Below are positions 44,914-53,386 of a DNA stretch of 64,000 nucleotides, one piece after another; positions within the stretch are counted from its first letter, which is position 1, and each line of letters starts with the position of its first letter. A program made the position numbers and the translations under genes. This DNA is from Streptomyces profundus (lineage in GTDB: Bacteria > Actinomycetota > Actinomycetes > Streptomycetales > Streptomycetaceae), in assembly GCF_020740535.1 (NCBI RefSeq), contig NZ_CP082362.1:1178001-1242000 (forward strand), in the 5' to 3' direction. Under the pieces are notes generated by a model. It was given only the letters and a program-made list of their open reading frames with translations, was not told where the DNA came from and did not search any database.

Positions 44914-46872
44914 GTGAACCGTTCGCAGGATGCCCCCGACGCGTCCGCACCGCTGGCCGGACTCGACGCAGGCGACGGCCCGTTCGCCCTGCTCAGGCGC
45001 CGCACCCCCGGGCGTGACGCCGACTGTGTCGAGGTGCTCACCGGACCGGTGACGACCGTCGACCGGATCGACGAGATCCCGCTGCCGCCGGATGCCAGGG
45101 GCCCGGCGGCGCTGGCGCTGCTGCCCTTCCGCCAGCTGGCCGAGCGCGGGTTCGAGGTGACCGACGACGGCACCCCGTTGACGGTGCTGCTCCCCGAGCG
45201 GGTGCGCGAGCTGCCGCTGGCCGAGGCGCTGGCCGCGCTCCCGACGCACCGGGTGGCGGTGCGCGGCGGCGCCTTCGACGTCTCGGACGAGGAGTACGGC
45301 GAGAGCGTGCGCGCGGTGCTGGCCGAGGAGATCGGCTCGGGTCAGGGCGCCAACTTCGTGATCAGGCGGACCTTCACCGGAGTGCTCGACGGCTTCGACC
45401 GGGGCGACGCGCTGGCGCTCTTCCGCCGGCTGCTGACCGCCGAACGCGGCGCCTACTGGACCTTCCTGGTGCACACGGGGGACCGGGTGCTGGTGGGGGC
45501 CAGCCCGGAGGCGCATGTCCGGATGACGGGCGGCACGGTGGTGATGAACCCGATCAGCGGCACCTACCGCTATCCCGCCGCAGGGCCTTCCCTGGCCGGG
45601 CTGCTGACGTTCCTCGGCGACCGCAAGGAGATCGAGGAGCTGTCCATGGTGGTGGACGAGGAGCTCAAGATGATGTGCGCGGTGAGCGACCAGGGCGGCA
45701 CGGTGGTCGGGCCCAGGCTGCGGGAGATGGCCCATCTGGCGCACACCGAGTACGAGTTGCGCGGTCGCAGCTCCCGGGATGTGCACGAGGTGCTGCGGGA
45801 GACGATGTTCGCGCCCACCGTCACCGGCAGCCCGGTGGAGAACGCCTGCCGGGTGATCGCGCGGCACGAGACGGGCGGGCGCGGCTACTACGCGGGGGCC
45901 CTCGCGCTGCTGGGCCGGGACGCGGGCGGCGCGCAGACCCTGGACTCCCCCATCCTGATCCGCACCGCCGACATCGACGCGGCCAGCGGCCGGCTGCGGG
46001 TGCCGGTGGGCGCCACGCTGGTGCGTGGCTCCGACCCCGAGGGCGAGGTCGCCGAGACCCATGCCAAGGCCGCCGGGGTGCTGGCCGCGCTGGGCGCCGC
46101 CCGGGAGGAGATCGACGCGGCGCCCGCGCCGGCGCGCACCACCGGCGAGCGCCCCGGGTTGGCCGGGCACCCGGCGGTGCTCGCGGCCCTCGCCGGCCGC
46201 AGGGCGCAGCTCTCCCCGTTCTGGCTCCGGCTGCGGGATGCGGTGCCCGCCGCCCGTCAACCAGCCGTGCGGACGCGGGTGTTGGTGGTGGACGGCGAGG
46301 ACACGTTCACCTCGATGCTGGCCCATCTGCTGCGCTCGACCGGCGCGGACGTGGCCCTGATCCGCTATGACGAGCCAGGCGTGCGGGAGCGCGCGCTGGC
46401 GCATCGGGGCCGGGTGGTGCTGGGCCCGGGGCCCGGGGATCCGGGGGACGCGGACGACCCGAGGATGCGGACGCTGCGCACGCTCACCGCCGACCTGCTG
46501 GCGCGGCACCGGCACGGTCTGGTCGGGGTCTGCCTCGGCCATGAGCTGATCGCCGCCGAGCTGGGGCTGCCCGTGGTGCGCAAGCGGGTGCCCTACCAGG
46601 GCGCCCAGGAGCGGATCGATCTCTTCGGCACCGAGCGGGTGGTCGGCTTCTACAACTCCTACACCGCCCGCTGTGACGCGGCGGCGGCCGAGCGGCTGGC
46701 CGCGCGCGGGGTGCGGCTGAGCGTGGACGAGGCCAGCGGCGAGGTGCACGCGCTGCGCGGCCCCGGCTTCGCCGGCGTGCAGTTCCACCCGGAGTCGGTG
46801 CTGACCCTGCGGGGCCCCGAGATCGTCGCGGAGCTGCTGAGCGCCACGGCCAACCCAAGACCGGTGGCCTGA
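44914..46872 (+). CDS. Anthranilate synthase, fused TrpE-TrpG
   Basis: It converts chorismate and glutamine to anthranilate. The 652-residue fusion has a TrpE part (about 1-430: NPISGTYRYP, DRKEIEELSMVVDEELKMM, GSPVENACRVI, GGRGYYAGALALLG) and a glutamine amidotransferase part (about 450-652) with the nucleophile in GVCLGHELIA and the His-Glu pair in FHPESVL. The single-chain arrangement resembles phenazine/streptomycete types rather than separate trpE and trpG. GTG 44914 has GGAAGAGG upstream. It is under trp attenuation and divergent from DAHP synthase. Confidence 0.95.
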   Translation: MNRSQDAPDASAPLAGLDAGDGPFALLRRRTPGRDADCVEVLTGPVTTVDRIDEIPLPPDARGPAALALLPFRQLAERGFEVTDDGTPLTVLLPERVRELPLAEALAALPTHRVAVRGGAFDVSDEEYGESVRAVLAEEIGSGQGANFVIRRTFTGVLDGFDRGDALALFRRLLTAERGAYWTFLVHTGDRVLVGASPEAHVRMTGGTVVMNPISGTYRYPAAGPSLAGLLTFLGDRKEIEELSMVVDEELKMMCAVSDQGGTVVGPRLREMAHLAHTEYELRGRSSRDVHEVLRETMFAPTVTGSPVENACRVIARHETGGRGYYAGALALLGRDAGGAQTLDSPILIRTADIDAASGRLRVPVGATLVRGSDPEGEVAETHAKAAGVLAALGAAREEIDAAPAPARTTGERPGLAGHPAVLAALAGRRAQLSPFWLRLRDAVPAARQPAVRTRVLVVDGEDTFTSMLAHLLRSTGADVALIRYDEPGVRERALAHRGRVVLGPGPGDPGDADDPRMRTLRTLTADLLARHRHGLVGVCLGHELIAAELGLPVVRKRVPYQGAQERIDLFGTERVVGFYNSYTARCDAAAAERLAARGVRLSVDEASGEVHALRGPGFAGVQFHPESVLTLRGPEIVAELLSATANPRPVA

Positions 46873-46885
46873 GGCGGAACGCGAC

Positions 46886-46920
46886 GAGCCCCGTCGGCGC
46901 GACGGTCGCCGGCGGGGCTC
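46886..46920. terminator. Bidirectional terminator between trpEG and plsC
   Basis: Two 14-nt arms (46886-46899 and 46907-46920) pair throughout with one wobble, around a 7-nt loop. It lies 13 nt after the trpEG stop and touches the stop codon of the convergent plsC-like gene. Confidence 0.75.
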
Positions 46921-47629
46921 AGCGCTCCTGGGCGCCGCCCTTGGCGGCTTCGGCCAACTCCCGTTTGGCGACGGTGGCGTAGACGTCCACGTACTCCTGG
47001 CCGGAGAGCCTCATGATCGCGTACATCACCTCGTCGGTGAGCGAGCGCAGGATGAAGCGGTCGCCCTCCATGCCCTGGTAGCGGCTGAAGTCCAGTGGGG
47101 CGCCGATCCGGATGCCGGGCCGCATCAGCTTGGGGACCACCTTCCCCGGCGGCTGGATCTTCTCCGTGTCGATCATGGCGACCGGCAGCACGGGCGCCCC
47201 CGTGGCCAGCGCCACCCGGGCGAGACCGCCGGGCTTGCCCCGGTAGAGGCGGCCGTCGGGCGAGCGGGTGCCCTCCGGGTAGATGCCGAACAGCTCGCCG
47301 CGCTCCAACACGGCTATCGCGCTGCTGATCGCCGCCTCCCCCGCGCCGCGCGCCCCGGAGCGGTCCACCGGCAGCTGCCCCACGCCCTTGAAGAAGGCCG
47401 CCGTCAACTTCCCCTTGACCCCGGGAGCGTTGAAGTACTCCGCCTTGGCGATGAAGGTGACCCGGCGGTCGAGCACCGCCGGCAGGAAGAAGGAGTCGGA
47501 GAACGAGAGGTGGTTGCTGGCCAGAATCGCGGGCCCGTCGGCGGGCACGTGCTCCTTGCCCTCCACCCAGGGTCGGAAGGCCGCCTTCAGCCCCGCCCCC
47601 ACGGACATCTTCATCGCTCCGTACAACAA
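46919..47629 (-). CDS. PlsC-type 1-acylglycerol-3-phosphate acyltransferase
   Basis: A 236-residue membrane-associated acyltransferase. It has the catalytic His40-x4-Asp45 (NHLSFSD), the FIAKAEYF region, the substrate motif YPEGTRSPDGRLYRGKPG, and PVLPVAMIDT. It should acylate lysophosphatidate or a related lipid in phospholipid synthesis. TTG 47629 is chosen because GGGAGG lies 6 nt upstream; ATG 47614 is an alternative. The counterpart in M. tuberculosis gene order is Rv2182c. Confidence 0.93.
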   Translation of the reverse strand: MLYGAMKMSVGAGLKAAFRPWVEGKEHVPADGPAILASNHLSFSDSFFLPAVLDRRVTFIAKAEYFNAPGVKGKLTAAFFKGVGQLPVDRSGARGAGEAAISSAIAVLERGELFGIYPEGTRSPDGRLYRGKPGGLARVALATGAPVLPVAMIDTEKIQPPGKVVPKLMRPGIRIGAPLDFSRYQGMEGDRFILRSLTDEVMYAIMRLSGQEYVDVYATVAKRELAEAAKGGAQER

Positions 47630-47763
47630 GACGTACCTCCCGTGTGATCGGTGCTGACCCTACTGGGCTTTCCCATCCGTGGCGCGCCCCGGAACGGCCC
47701 ACGTAGGCTGGCAAGACCCGCTTGTACCCCTGACGGGTACCCAGTCGAAGGGAGCCGTCGCCG

Positions 47764-48543
47764 ATGCGCCTTCTGCCCGGCGCCGAGCCTTACCACCACA
47801 TCCCCGACGAAGGGGCCCAGGTGGGAGTGCTGCTCTGCCACGGCTTCACCGGCAGCCCGCAGTCGCTGCGGCCCTGGGCCGAGCATCTCGCCGCCCAGGG
47901 CTTCGCCGTCTCGCTGCCGCTGCTGCCAGGTCACGGAACGCGCTGGCAGGACATGCGGCACACCGGCTGGCAGGACTGGTACACGGTGGTGCACCGGGAG
48001 CTGCTCAGGCTGAACGAGATCTGCGGGCGCGTGGTGGTCTGCGGCCTCTCGATGGGCGGCACCCTGGCGCTGCGGCTGGCCGCGCGCCAGCCGGGGAATG
48101 TCCACGCCCTGGCGTTGGTTAACCCGGCGCTCACCTTTCCCGCCGTCAAGGGCGCGGCCCTGGGGGTGTTGCGGCATCTCGTGCCCAGCACGCCGGGTCT
48201 GGTGGGCGATATCGCCAGGCCGGGGGTGCGCGAGGTGGGCTACGACCGGGTGCCTTCGCACGCCGCGTACTCGCTGCGCGAGCTGTTCTCCCTGGTGCGC
48301 GCCGAACTCGCGCAAGTGACCCAGCCGCTGCTCCTGACGCACAGCGCGGTGGACCACGTGGTGCCGCCGTCGGACTCGGCGCTGCTGCTGTCCTCGGTCT
48401 CCTCCGTCGATGTGCGGGAGGTGGTGCTGACGGACAGTTTCCACGTGGCCACCCTGGACCACGACGCGGAGCGTATCTTGCAGGAGACGGACGCCTTCAT
48501 CACTCGCCTCGTGACAAGGAAGACTGCCCGTGACGGAACGTGA
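47764..48543 (+). CDS. Alpha/beta hydrolase (carboxylesterase/lipase type)
   Basis: A 259-residue alpha/beta hydrolase of the Est30/monoacylglycerol lipase kind. The oxyanion motif HGFTGSPQ is at about 26-33, the nucleophile is Ser96 in GLSMGG, and the acid and histidine are probably in HSAVDHVVP and DSFHVATLDHD. No signal peptide. Divergent from plsC, and its last 14 bases overlap the next gene. Confidence 0.9.
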   Translation: MRLLPGAEPYHHIPDEGAQVGVLLCHGFTGSPQSLRPWAEHLAAQGFAVSLPLLPGHGTRWQDMRHTGWQDWYTVVHRELLRLNEICGRVVVCGLSMGGTLALRLAARQPGNVHALALVNPALTFPAVKGAALGVLRHLVPSTPGLVGDIARPGVREVGYDRVPSHAAYSLRELFSLVRAELAQVTQPLLLTHSAVDHVVPPSDSALLLSSVSSVDVREVVLTDSFHVATLDHDAERILQETDAFITRLVTRKTARDGT

Positions 48544-49057
48544 CCAGGAGCGCGGTGACGGCCGCGATCCGATCGACGAGGAAGCCGCCTGGGCGGAGAT
48601 CGTCGCCGGCTACGGCGAGGAGCCCGCTGACCCGCCGGGCGTCTGGCCACGCGCGGAGGACGTCGAGCCGATCGAGCGGTCGGACCGGCTGCCCGAAGAG
48701 GTGCTGAACGACCTTCCGCCCGATCTCACGCCGCGCGCGGCGGGGCCGCAGGAGGAGGCGGGGCCGCGCGATCTCGGCCCGCGCGACTGGGTGGCCGAGG
48801 AGGAGGACGAGGGCCACTTCGAGCCGCCGGACCCGCCGCCGCTGCCGGAGACCGACCTGACCACCAAGGTGGCCTGGATGGCGGTGCTCGGCGGGCCCCT
48901 GCTGCTGATCGTCACGGTGCTGCTCCAGCAGCGGATGTCCTGGTGGGTCGTCACGCTGGGCGTGGGCGGATTCCTCGGCGGCTTCGCCACCCTGGTCTCC
49001 CGGCTGCGCGACGGCGAGGACGACTGGCAGGACCCGGGCAACGGCGCGGTGGTCTGA
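48530..49057 (+). CDS. Acidic two-helix membrane protein, unknown
   Basis: A 175-residue protein. Residues 1-110 are acidic and Pro-rich, without recognisable domain; two adjacent membrane helices follow (VAWMAVLGGPLLLIVTVLLQ and WWVVTLGVGGFLGGFATLV, about 113-153), then a short acidic tail. GTG 48530 overlaps the hydrolase gene by 14 bp. I recognise it only as an uncharacterised streptomycete membrane protein family. Confidence 0.8.
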   Translation: MTERDQERGDGRDPIDEEAAWAEIVAGYGEEPADPPGVWPRAEDVEPIERSDRLPEEVLNDLPPDLTPRAAGPQEEAGPRDLGPRDWVAEEEDEGHFEPPDPPPLPETDLTTKVAWMAVLGGPLLLIVTVLLQQRMSWWVVTLGVGGFLGGFATLVSRLRDGEDDWQDPGNGAVV

Positions 49058-49069
49058 CGCGGGCCGTGT

Positions 49070-49765
49070 TCAGACGGTCAGCTCGGCCAGCACCGGGAGA
49101 TGGTCGGAGGCGCGGACGAGGTCGTCGGCCGCGGGCGCCGTGGGCACCCCGCAGGAGCGCACGGTGACCGCCTCGGTGCACAGCACGGCGTCGATCCGGC
49201 GCCGCCCCGCCCCGGCCGGATAGGTGAACTCACCGCCGGCGGGGGCCCGTTCCCAGCCGTCCGTGAGTGCGCCCGCCAGCCGCCGGAAGGTGGGCCCGCC
49301 GGCCGGCTCGTTGATATCGCCGGCCACCACCCCGGCGGGAACGTCCATCGCGGCCAGCCGCCGCAGCAACAGCTCGCCCTGGGCGCGGCGTTCGGCGGCG
49401 AGAAGGCTCAGATGGCAGCTGATCACCGCCAGCCTGGTGTCCCGGCCGAGGCGCAGCACCGCCGTGGCGAGCCCGCGCCGGTGGGCGCCCCTGGTGAGCG
49501 GGAAGGTGAGGTCCTCGGCGCGCTCGACGGCGACCCGCAGCCGCGAGAGGATCATGGTGCCGCAGGACGGCGCCCCGCCGGTGACCGTGACCAGGCCGCT
49601 CTCCCTGGCCAGCCGGGCGGCGTGCTTGCGCCAGCGGAAGAAGCGCGGCATCTCCTGGAGGCAGACCACGTCGGGCGCCGTGGCCCGGATCACCCGGGCC
49701 ACGGCCTGCCGGTCGTCACGCAGCGATCTGACGTTGTAGCTGAGCAACCTGATCGTGGTGGACAA
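49070..49765 (-). CDS. Endonuclease/exonuclease/phosphatase family protein
   Basis: A 231-residue EEP-fold metal-dependent hydrolase. Motifs: RLLSYNVRSLRDD, DVVCLQEMP (metal-binding Glu), VISCHLSLL, VVAGDINEP and the C-terminal ASDHLPVLAEL with the catalytic Asp-His. Substrate could be DNA, a phospholipid or a phosphosugar; no signal peptide is visible. TTG 49765 has GGAG 5 nt upstream. 18 bp downstream of the glucokinase gene, same strand. Confidence 0.88.
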   Translation of the reverse strand: MSTTIRLLSYNVRSLRDDRQAVARVIRATAPDVVCLQEMPRFFRWRKHAARLARESGLVTVTGGAPSCGTMILSRLRVAVERAEDLTFPLTRGAHRRGLATAVLRLGRDTRLAVISCHLSLLAAERRAQGELLLRRLAAMDVPAGVVAGDINEPAGGPTFRRLAGALTDGWERAPAGGEFTYPAGAGRRRIDAVLCTEAVTVRSCGVPTAPAADDLVRASDHLPVLAELTV

Positions 49766-49783
49766 CGCCGCTCCGGCTCTTCC

Positions 49784-50725
49784 TCAGCCCTGCCTGGCCA
49801 GGTCGGCGGCGCCCACCAGGCCCGCCCGGCCGCCGAGTTGGGCGGCCAGCACCTGGGCGTGCGGGCGGTGCCGGCCGCCGACCAGCCAGCGGCGGAAGGA
49901 CTTGCGGATCGGTTCGAGGACCAGATCCCCCTCGTCGGAGACCCCGCCGCCGACGATGAACGCGGACGGGTCGAAGAGGGACGCCAGATCGGCGAGCCCG
50001 GCGCCGGCCCAACGGGCCAGCTCCCGGAAGGAGTCGACGGCGACCCGGTCGCCCTGCCGGGCCGCGTCGCTGACATGCCGGCCCTCGATGCCCTCGGGCG
50101 TGCCGTCGCCCATGCCGAGCAGCAGTTCGGCGTTCTCCGGGGTGGCATGGGCGCGCTGCCTGGCGTAGCGGACCAGCGCCCGCCCCGACGCGTACTGCTC
50201 CCAGCAGCCCTGGCTGCCGCAGCCGCAGAGCAGGCCGTCGGGCACCACCCGCAGGTGGCCGAACTCGCCGGCGACGCCGAAGCGTCCGCGGTGCAGCTTG
50301 CCGCCGATGATGATGCCCCCGCCGAGCCCCGTGCCCAACGTGATGCAGACCACATCGTCGTGGCCGGCGCCGGCGCCGAAGCGATACTCGCCCCAGGCCG
50401 CGGCGTTGGCGTCGTTCTCCACCACGACGGAGAGGCCGACCCGCTGCTCGATCTTGTCCTTGAGGGCCTCGTGGCGCCAGCGGATGTTGGGGGCGAAGAG
50501 CACGGTGGCCCGCTTGTCGTCCACGTACCCGGCGGCGCCGATGCCCACCGCGTCGGCCGAAGTCCCCTCGCCCACCGCCTTGATGGCGGCGGCGATGGCC
50601 TCGATCACGCCCTCGGGGGTGGGCGGGGTCGGAACCTGAGAAGTGCCGAGGATCGAACCATCCTCGTCGACCACACCGGCCGCGATCTTCGTACCGCCGA
50701 TGTCGACGCCGATCGTCAGTCCCAT
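49784..50725 (-). CDS. glkA: ROK-family glucokinase
   Basis: Phosphorylates glucose with ATP; in Streptomyces GlkA also mediates carbon catabolite repression. The 313-residue protein has the phosphate loop GVDIGGTKIAAGVVD (6-20), VVENDANAAAWGEYRFGAG, TLGTGLGGGII, and the zinc site GEFGHLRV ... CGCGSQGCWEQYASG. GAGGGACAA precedes the ATG. Its presence in this syntenic position agrees with the streptomycete chromosome. Confidence 0.95.
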   Translation of the reverse strand: MGLTIGVDIGGTKIAAGVVDEDGSILGTSQVPTPPTPEGVIEAIAAAIKAVGEGTSADAVGIGAAGYVDDKRATVLFAPNIRWRHEALKDKIEQRVGLSVVVENDANAAAWGEYRFGAGAGHDDVVCITLGTGLGGGIIIGGKLHRGRFGVAGEFGHLRVVPDGLLCGCGSQGCWEQYASGRALVRYARQRAHATPENAELLLGMGDGTPEGIEGRHVSDAARQGDRVAVDSFRELARWAGAGLADLASLFDPSAFIVGGGVSDEGDLVLEPIRKSFRRWLVGGRHRPHAQVLAAQLGGRAGLVGAADLARQG

Positions 50726-50802
50726 TTGTCCCTCAAGTGAATGTCGGTGGTACCCGCCTCCCGTCCACGTTACCGGAGGTGGGCGGGGGCGTCCCCCGGC
50801 AT

Positions 50803-51324
50803 TCAGTCGAGGTCGATACGGTGGGCGCCACCGGATCCAGCGGAATCATCCGGGTCATCACGATTGCCAGGATCCGCCCCCGGCTCCGGCCGGGACGCCT
50901 CGGCCGGCTGGTCGGCGCTCGCGGAGGGGCGGGCCCAGCGGCCCTCCTGGTCCAGCACGGCGGCCCGGTAGGCGGCCAGCAACTCCTGCCCGGCGGAGGC
51001 GAGATGCTCGAACGCCTCCGCGTTGCGCTCGATCACCGGCTCCACGGCGGACCGCGCCTGCCGCGCCAACGGCTTGGCGAACAGGCCGACTTGCGGCCCG
51101 AGACGGGAACCGAGATCGCCGAGGCGCTCGGCCAGCGTGTCCGCCAGACGACGCAGCTCCTCGGCGGCGTCCCCCGGCTGCGGCCCGTAACGCGCGCGCC
51201 GCCTTGCCTGCTCGGCGGCCAGATCCTCCGCACAGGCCGCCGCCCACGGATCGCCCTCGTCCGCCGGCCGGGCGGCCGGCTCGTCGACGGGGTGCTCGGG
51301 GTGCTCGGGTACGTCGCTGCTCAT
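50803..51324 (-). CDS. DUF5304 family protein
   Basis: A 173-residue soluble, helical protein of an actinobacterial family without known function. The conserved core is DPWAAACAEDLAAEQARRRARYG followed by a helix ELRRLADTLAERLGDLGSRLG and VGLFAKPLARQARSAVEPVIERNAEAFEHL. The C-terminus is a Pro/Glu/Asp-rich tail. ATG 51324 has AGGAGG 5 nt upstream. 77 bp before glkA, same strand. Confidence 0.82.
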   Translation of the reverse strand: MSSDVPEHPEHPVDEPAARPADEGDPWAAACAEDLAAEQARRRARYGPQPGDAAEELRRLADTLAERLGDLGSRLGPQVGLFAKPLARQARSAVEPVIERNAEAFEHLASAGQELLAAYRAAVLDQEGRWARPSASADQPAEASRPEPGADPGNRDDPDDSAGSGGAHRIDLD

Positions 51325-51420
51325 CGCGGCCTCCTGAAGGGTGCGCGTCCCCTTCGACGTTACCGGAACACCGCCGCGCCCCACCCTGGCCGGCGGCCCG
51401 GGCCGGCGAGAAAGCCCCGG

Positions 51421-51570
51421 GCCCCTACCCGGGCGAACGCTCCGGCCAGCGGGCGGGATCCGGGGCGAAGCGCACCCCCACGGCCGGGGAAGCCCGAACC
51501 ACACCCCAAGACCCCCACGCCCCTACCCGGGCGAACGCTCCGGCCAGCGGGCGGGATCCGGGGCGAAGCG
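51421..51570. repeat. 52-bp exact direct repeat (two copies, 98 bp apart)
   Basis: 51421-51472 and 51519-51570 are identical over 52 bp. The second copy contains the last 15 codons and stop of the ArsA-like gene; the first lies in the gap downstream. The 46-bp spacer (51473-51518) is unrelated C/A-rich sequence. Confidence 0.85.
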
Positions 51571-52737
51571 GACGGTCAGCTCGCCGCTGGCGAAGGCGGC
51601 GCCGGCGATCGTGCAGCGGCGGGGCGCCGACGGCAGCGCCAGCACCCGGCGGAACGGGCCGACGGTGACCACGAGTTCGTCGCCCTGCCGCACCAGGTCC
51701 AGGCTCTCCTTGGCCGCGCCCGGCAGCGGCAGCCGCCACACCAGCAGGCCCTCGTCCGCCAGCCGGTCCTCCAGGACCGGCGTCTGACGGGCGACGTCCG
51801 CCGTGGGCGGCGGCGGCAGCAGCTCGGCGAGCGCCGCCGCGTCCGGCTCGGCCACCAGCATCGGCAGCCGCCGGGGCGGCTCGGCCAGCAGCGCCGCCCC
51901 CGCGAATTCGGCCAGCACGGCCGCCTGCCGGGCGGCGACGCCGGCCAGCCAGGGATCGGACCCCTGGGGCACCAGCCGGTTGGCGATGATCTCCTCCACG
52001 CCGACGCCGTGCAGCGCCAGCCCGGCGCGCGCCGTGCGCGCGGTGGCGGCCGAGCGCGCGTTCGGCTCGAAGACGAGCCGCGCCGCCGTCCCCGGCGCCT
52101 CGATCAGCCGCTGCCCCTCCGCGAGCGCCTCGTCCCAGCCCTCCGCCGCCGTGAACAGCCCGTCCGCCGGCATCGGGATGCTGGCTATCTGCGCCAGCAG
52201 CGGGCGCAGCGCCCTGGCGGTGCGGCGCTCCCCCGGCAACAGCTGGCGCAGATAGCGGCGCAGCTGCTCGGGCAGCGCCAGCAGCCTGACGGCGTCCAGC
52301 GCCGGCGGCAGGTCCACCACGATCAGCGGCCAGCGCTCCGCGGCGTGCGCGGCGCGCAGCGCGGCCAGCACGGCCAGCGGCTCGGCGCCCGGCAGCTCGG
52401 TCAGCTCGTCGTCCTGAAGGGTGGCCGAGCCCAGCGTGGCCAGCGTGGAGCGGGCCGTGCGCTGCGCGGCGAGCACGGCGGCGCGGAAGTCGGCGGCCGG
52501 GTCGATCCGCGCCACCCAGAGCCCGGGCGCCGCCTCGGTTGGCCTCCCGTCGGGCCGCACCGGGGCCCCGCCGAGCAGCGCGGCGAGCCGGTCGGCCGGC
52601 TCCCGGCTCAGCAGCAGCGTCAACCGGCCGGCGCGCGCCCCGGCCAGCGCCGTCGCCGCGGCCACGCTGCTGACGCCGTCCCCGCCCGGCCCGGTGACCA
52701 GCAGCGTGCGGGAGGCCCCGTGGGGCGTATCGGTCAC
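51523..52737 (-). CDS. ArsA/GET3-like protein with degenerate P-loop
   Basis: A 404-residue relative of anion-transporting ATPases. Residues 11-30 (TLLVTGPGGDGVSSVAAATA) replace the deviant Walker A GKGGVGKTT: the Lys and both Thr are absent, with Ser23-Ser24 instead. A Walker B-like LIVVDLPPALDAVRLLALPEQLRRYLRQL remains, as does a C-terminal beta domain (FRRVLALPSAP). Nucleotide hydrolysis looks unlikely. GTG 52737 overlaps the SRPBCC stop (GTGA). The homologous mycobacterial pair is Rv2184c/Rv2185c by order. Confidence 0.87.
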   Translation of the reverse strand: MTDTPHGASRTLLVTGPGGDGVSSVAAATALAGARAGRLTLLLSREPADRLAALLGGAPVRPDGRPTEAAPGLWVARIDPAADFRAAVLAAQRTARSTLATLGSATLQDDELTELPGAEPLAVLAALRAAHAAERWPLIVVDLPPALDAVRLLALPEQLRRYLRQLLPGERRTARALRPLLAQIASIPMPADGLFTAAEGWDEALAEGQRLIEAPGTAARLVFEPNARSAATARTARAGLALHGVGVEEIIANRLVPQGSDPWLAGVAARQAAVLAEFAGAALLAEPPRRLPMLVAEPDAAALAELLPPPPTADVARQTPVLEDRLADEGLLVWRLPLPGAAKESLDLVRQGDELVVTVGPFRRVLALPSAPRRCTIAGAAFASGELTVRFAPDPARWPERSPG

Positions 52738-53189
52738 CCGGCGTCGCCCGTGCCGCCCTCGACCCGCGTCTTCAGCCCGGCGAGGGCGCGGTCGATGATG
52801 ACCTTCTCCGCCTTGCGCTTGATGCTGCCCAGCATGGGGATCTTCACATCGACCGTCAGCTGGTAGGTGACCTCGGTGTGCTTCCCGCCGGCGACCGGCG
52901 CCAGCCGGTACGAGCCGTCCAGGGACCGCAGCATCCGCGACCTCACCAGCGACCAGCTGACCGCGTCGGCGTCCTCCCACTGGTAGGCCAGGGTGTGCTC
53001 GTCCTTGATGGCCCCCGCGTCGAGCAGCAGCCGCACCTGCTCGGCTCTGCCCCGCTCGTCCCTGGCCAGCACCTCGGCCTCCTTGACCTCCCCGGTCCAC
53101 TCCGGGTAGCGGTCGAAGTCGGAGATCACCGCCATGACCTCGGCCGGGGTGGCCTCGATGGTGATGCTCGACCTGGTGTGTTCGGCCAT
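52734..53189 (-). CDS. SRPBCC (START-like) family protein
   Basis: A 151-residue lipid- or polyketide-binding START-like fold: SSITIEATPAEVMAVISDFDRYPEWTGEV at the N-terminus, a central beta sheet, and the C-terminal long helix KRKAEKVIIDRALAGLKTRVE. ATG 53189 has GAGGAG 9 nt upstream. Coupled to the ArsA-like gene by a four-base overlap, which suggests joint action. Divergent from fadD. Confidence 0.9.
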   Translation of the reverse strand: MAEHTRSSITIEATPAEVMAVISDFDRYPEWTGEVKEAEVLARDERGRAEQVRLLLDAGAIKDEHTLAYQWEDADAVSWSLVRSRMLRSLDGSYRLAPVAGGKHTEVTYQLTVDVKIPMLGSIKRKAEKVIIDRALAGLKTRVEGGTGDAG

Positions 53190-53386
53190 CGGATCTGGCT
53201 CCTCGCGCTTATCTCCCGGTGCCGTCCCGGGGAAGGCTATCGCGCCTGGCAGGCCGCCTCGGGACCGCCTGACATCGCACCTGACGACGCCGGCCGACCC
53301 CTCGTTCCTACTGGGGAGTACCCTGCGCAGCAAGGGGGCGCGAACGGATACATATGAGAATAAGTACCGGAAGAGGAGGAGAAGCG

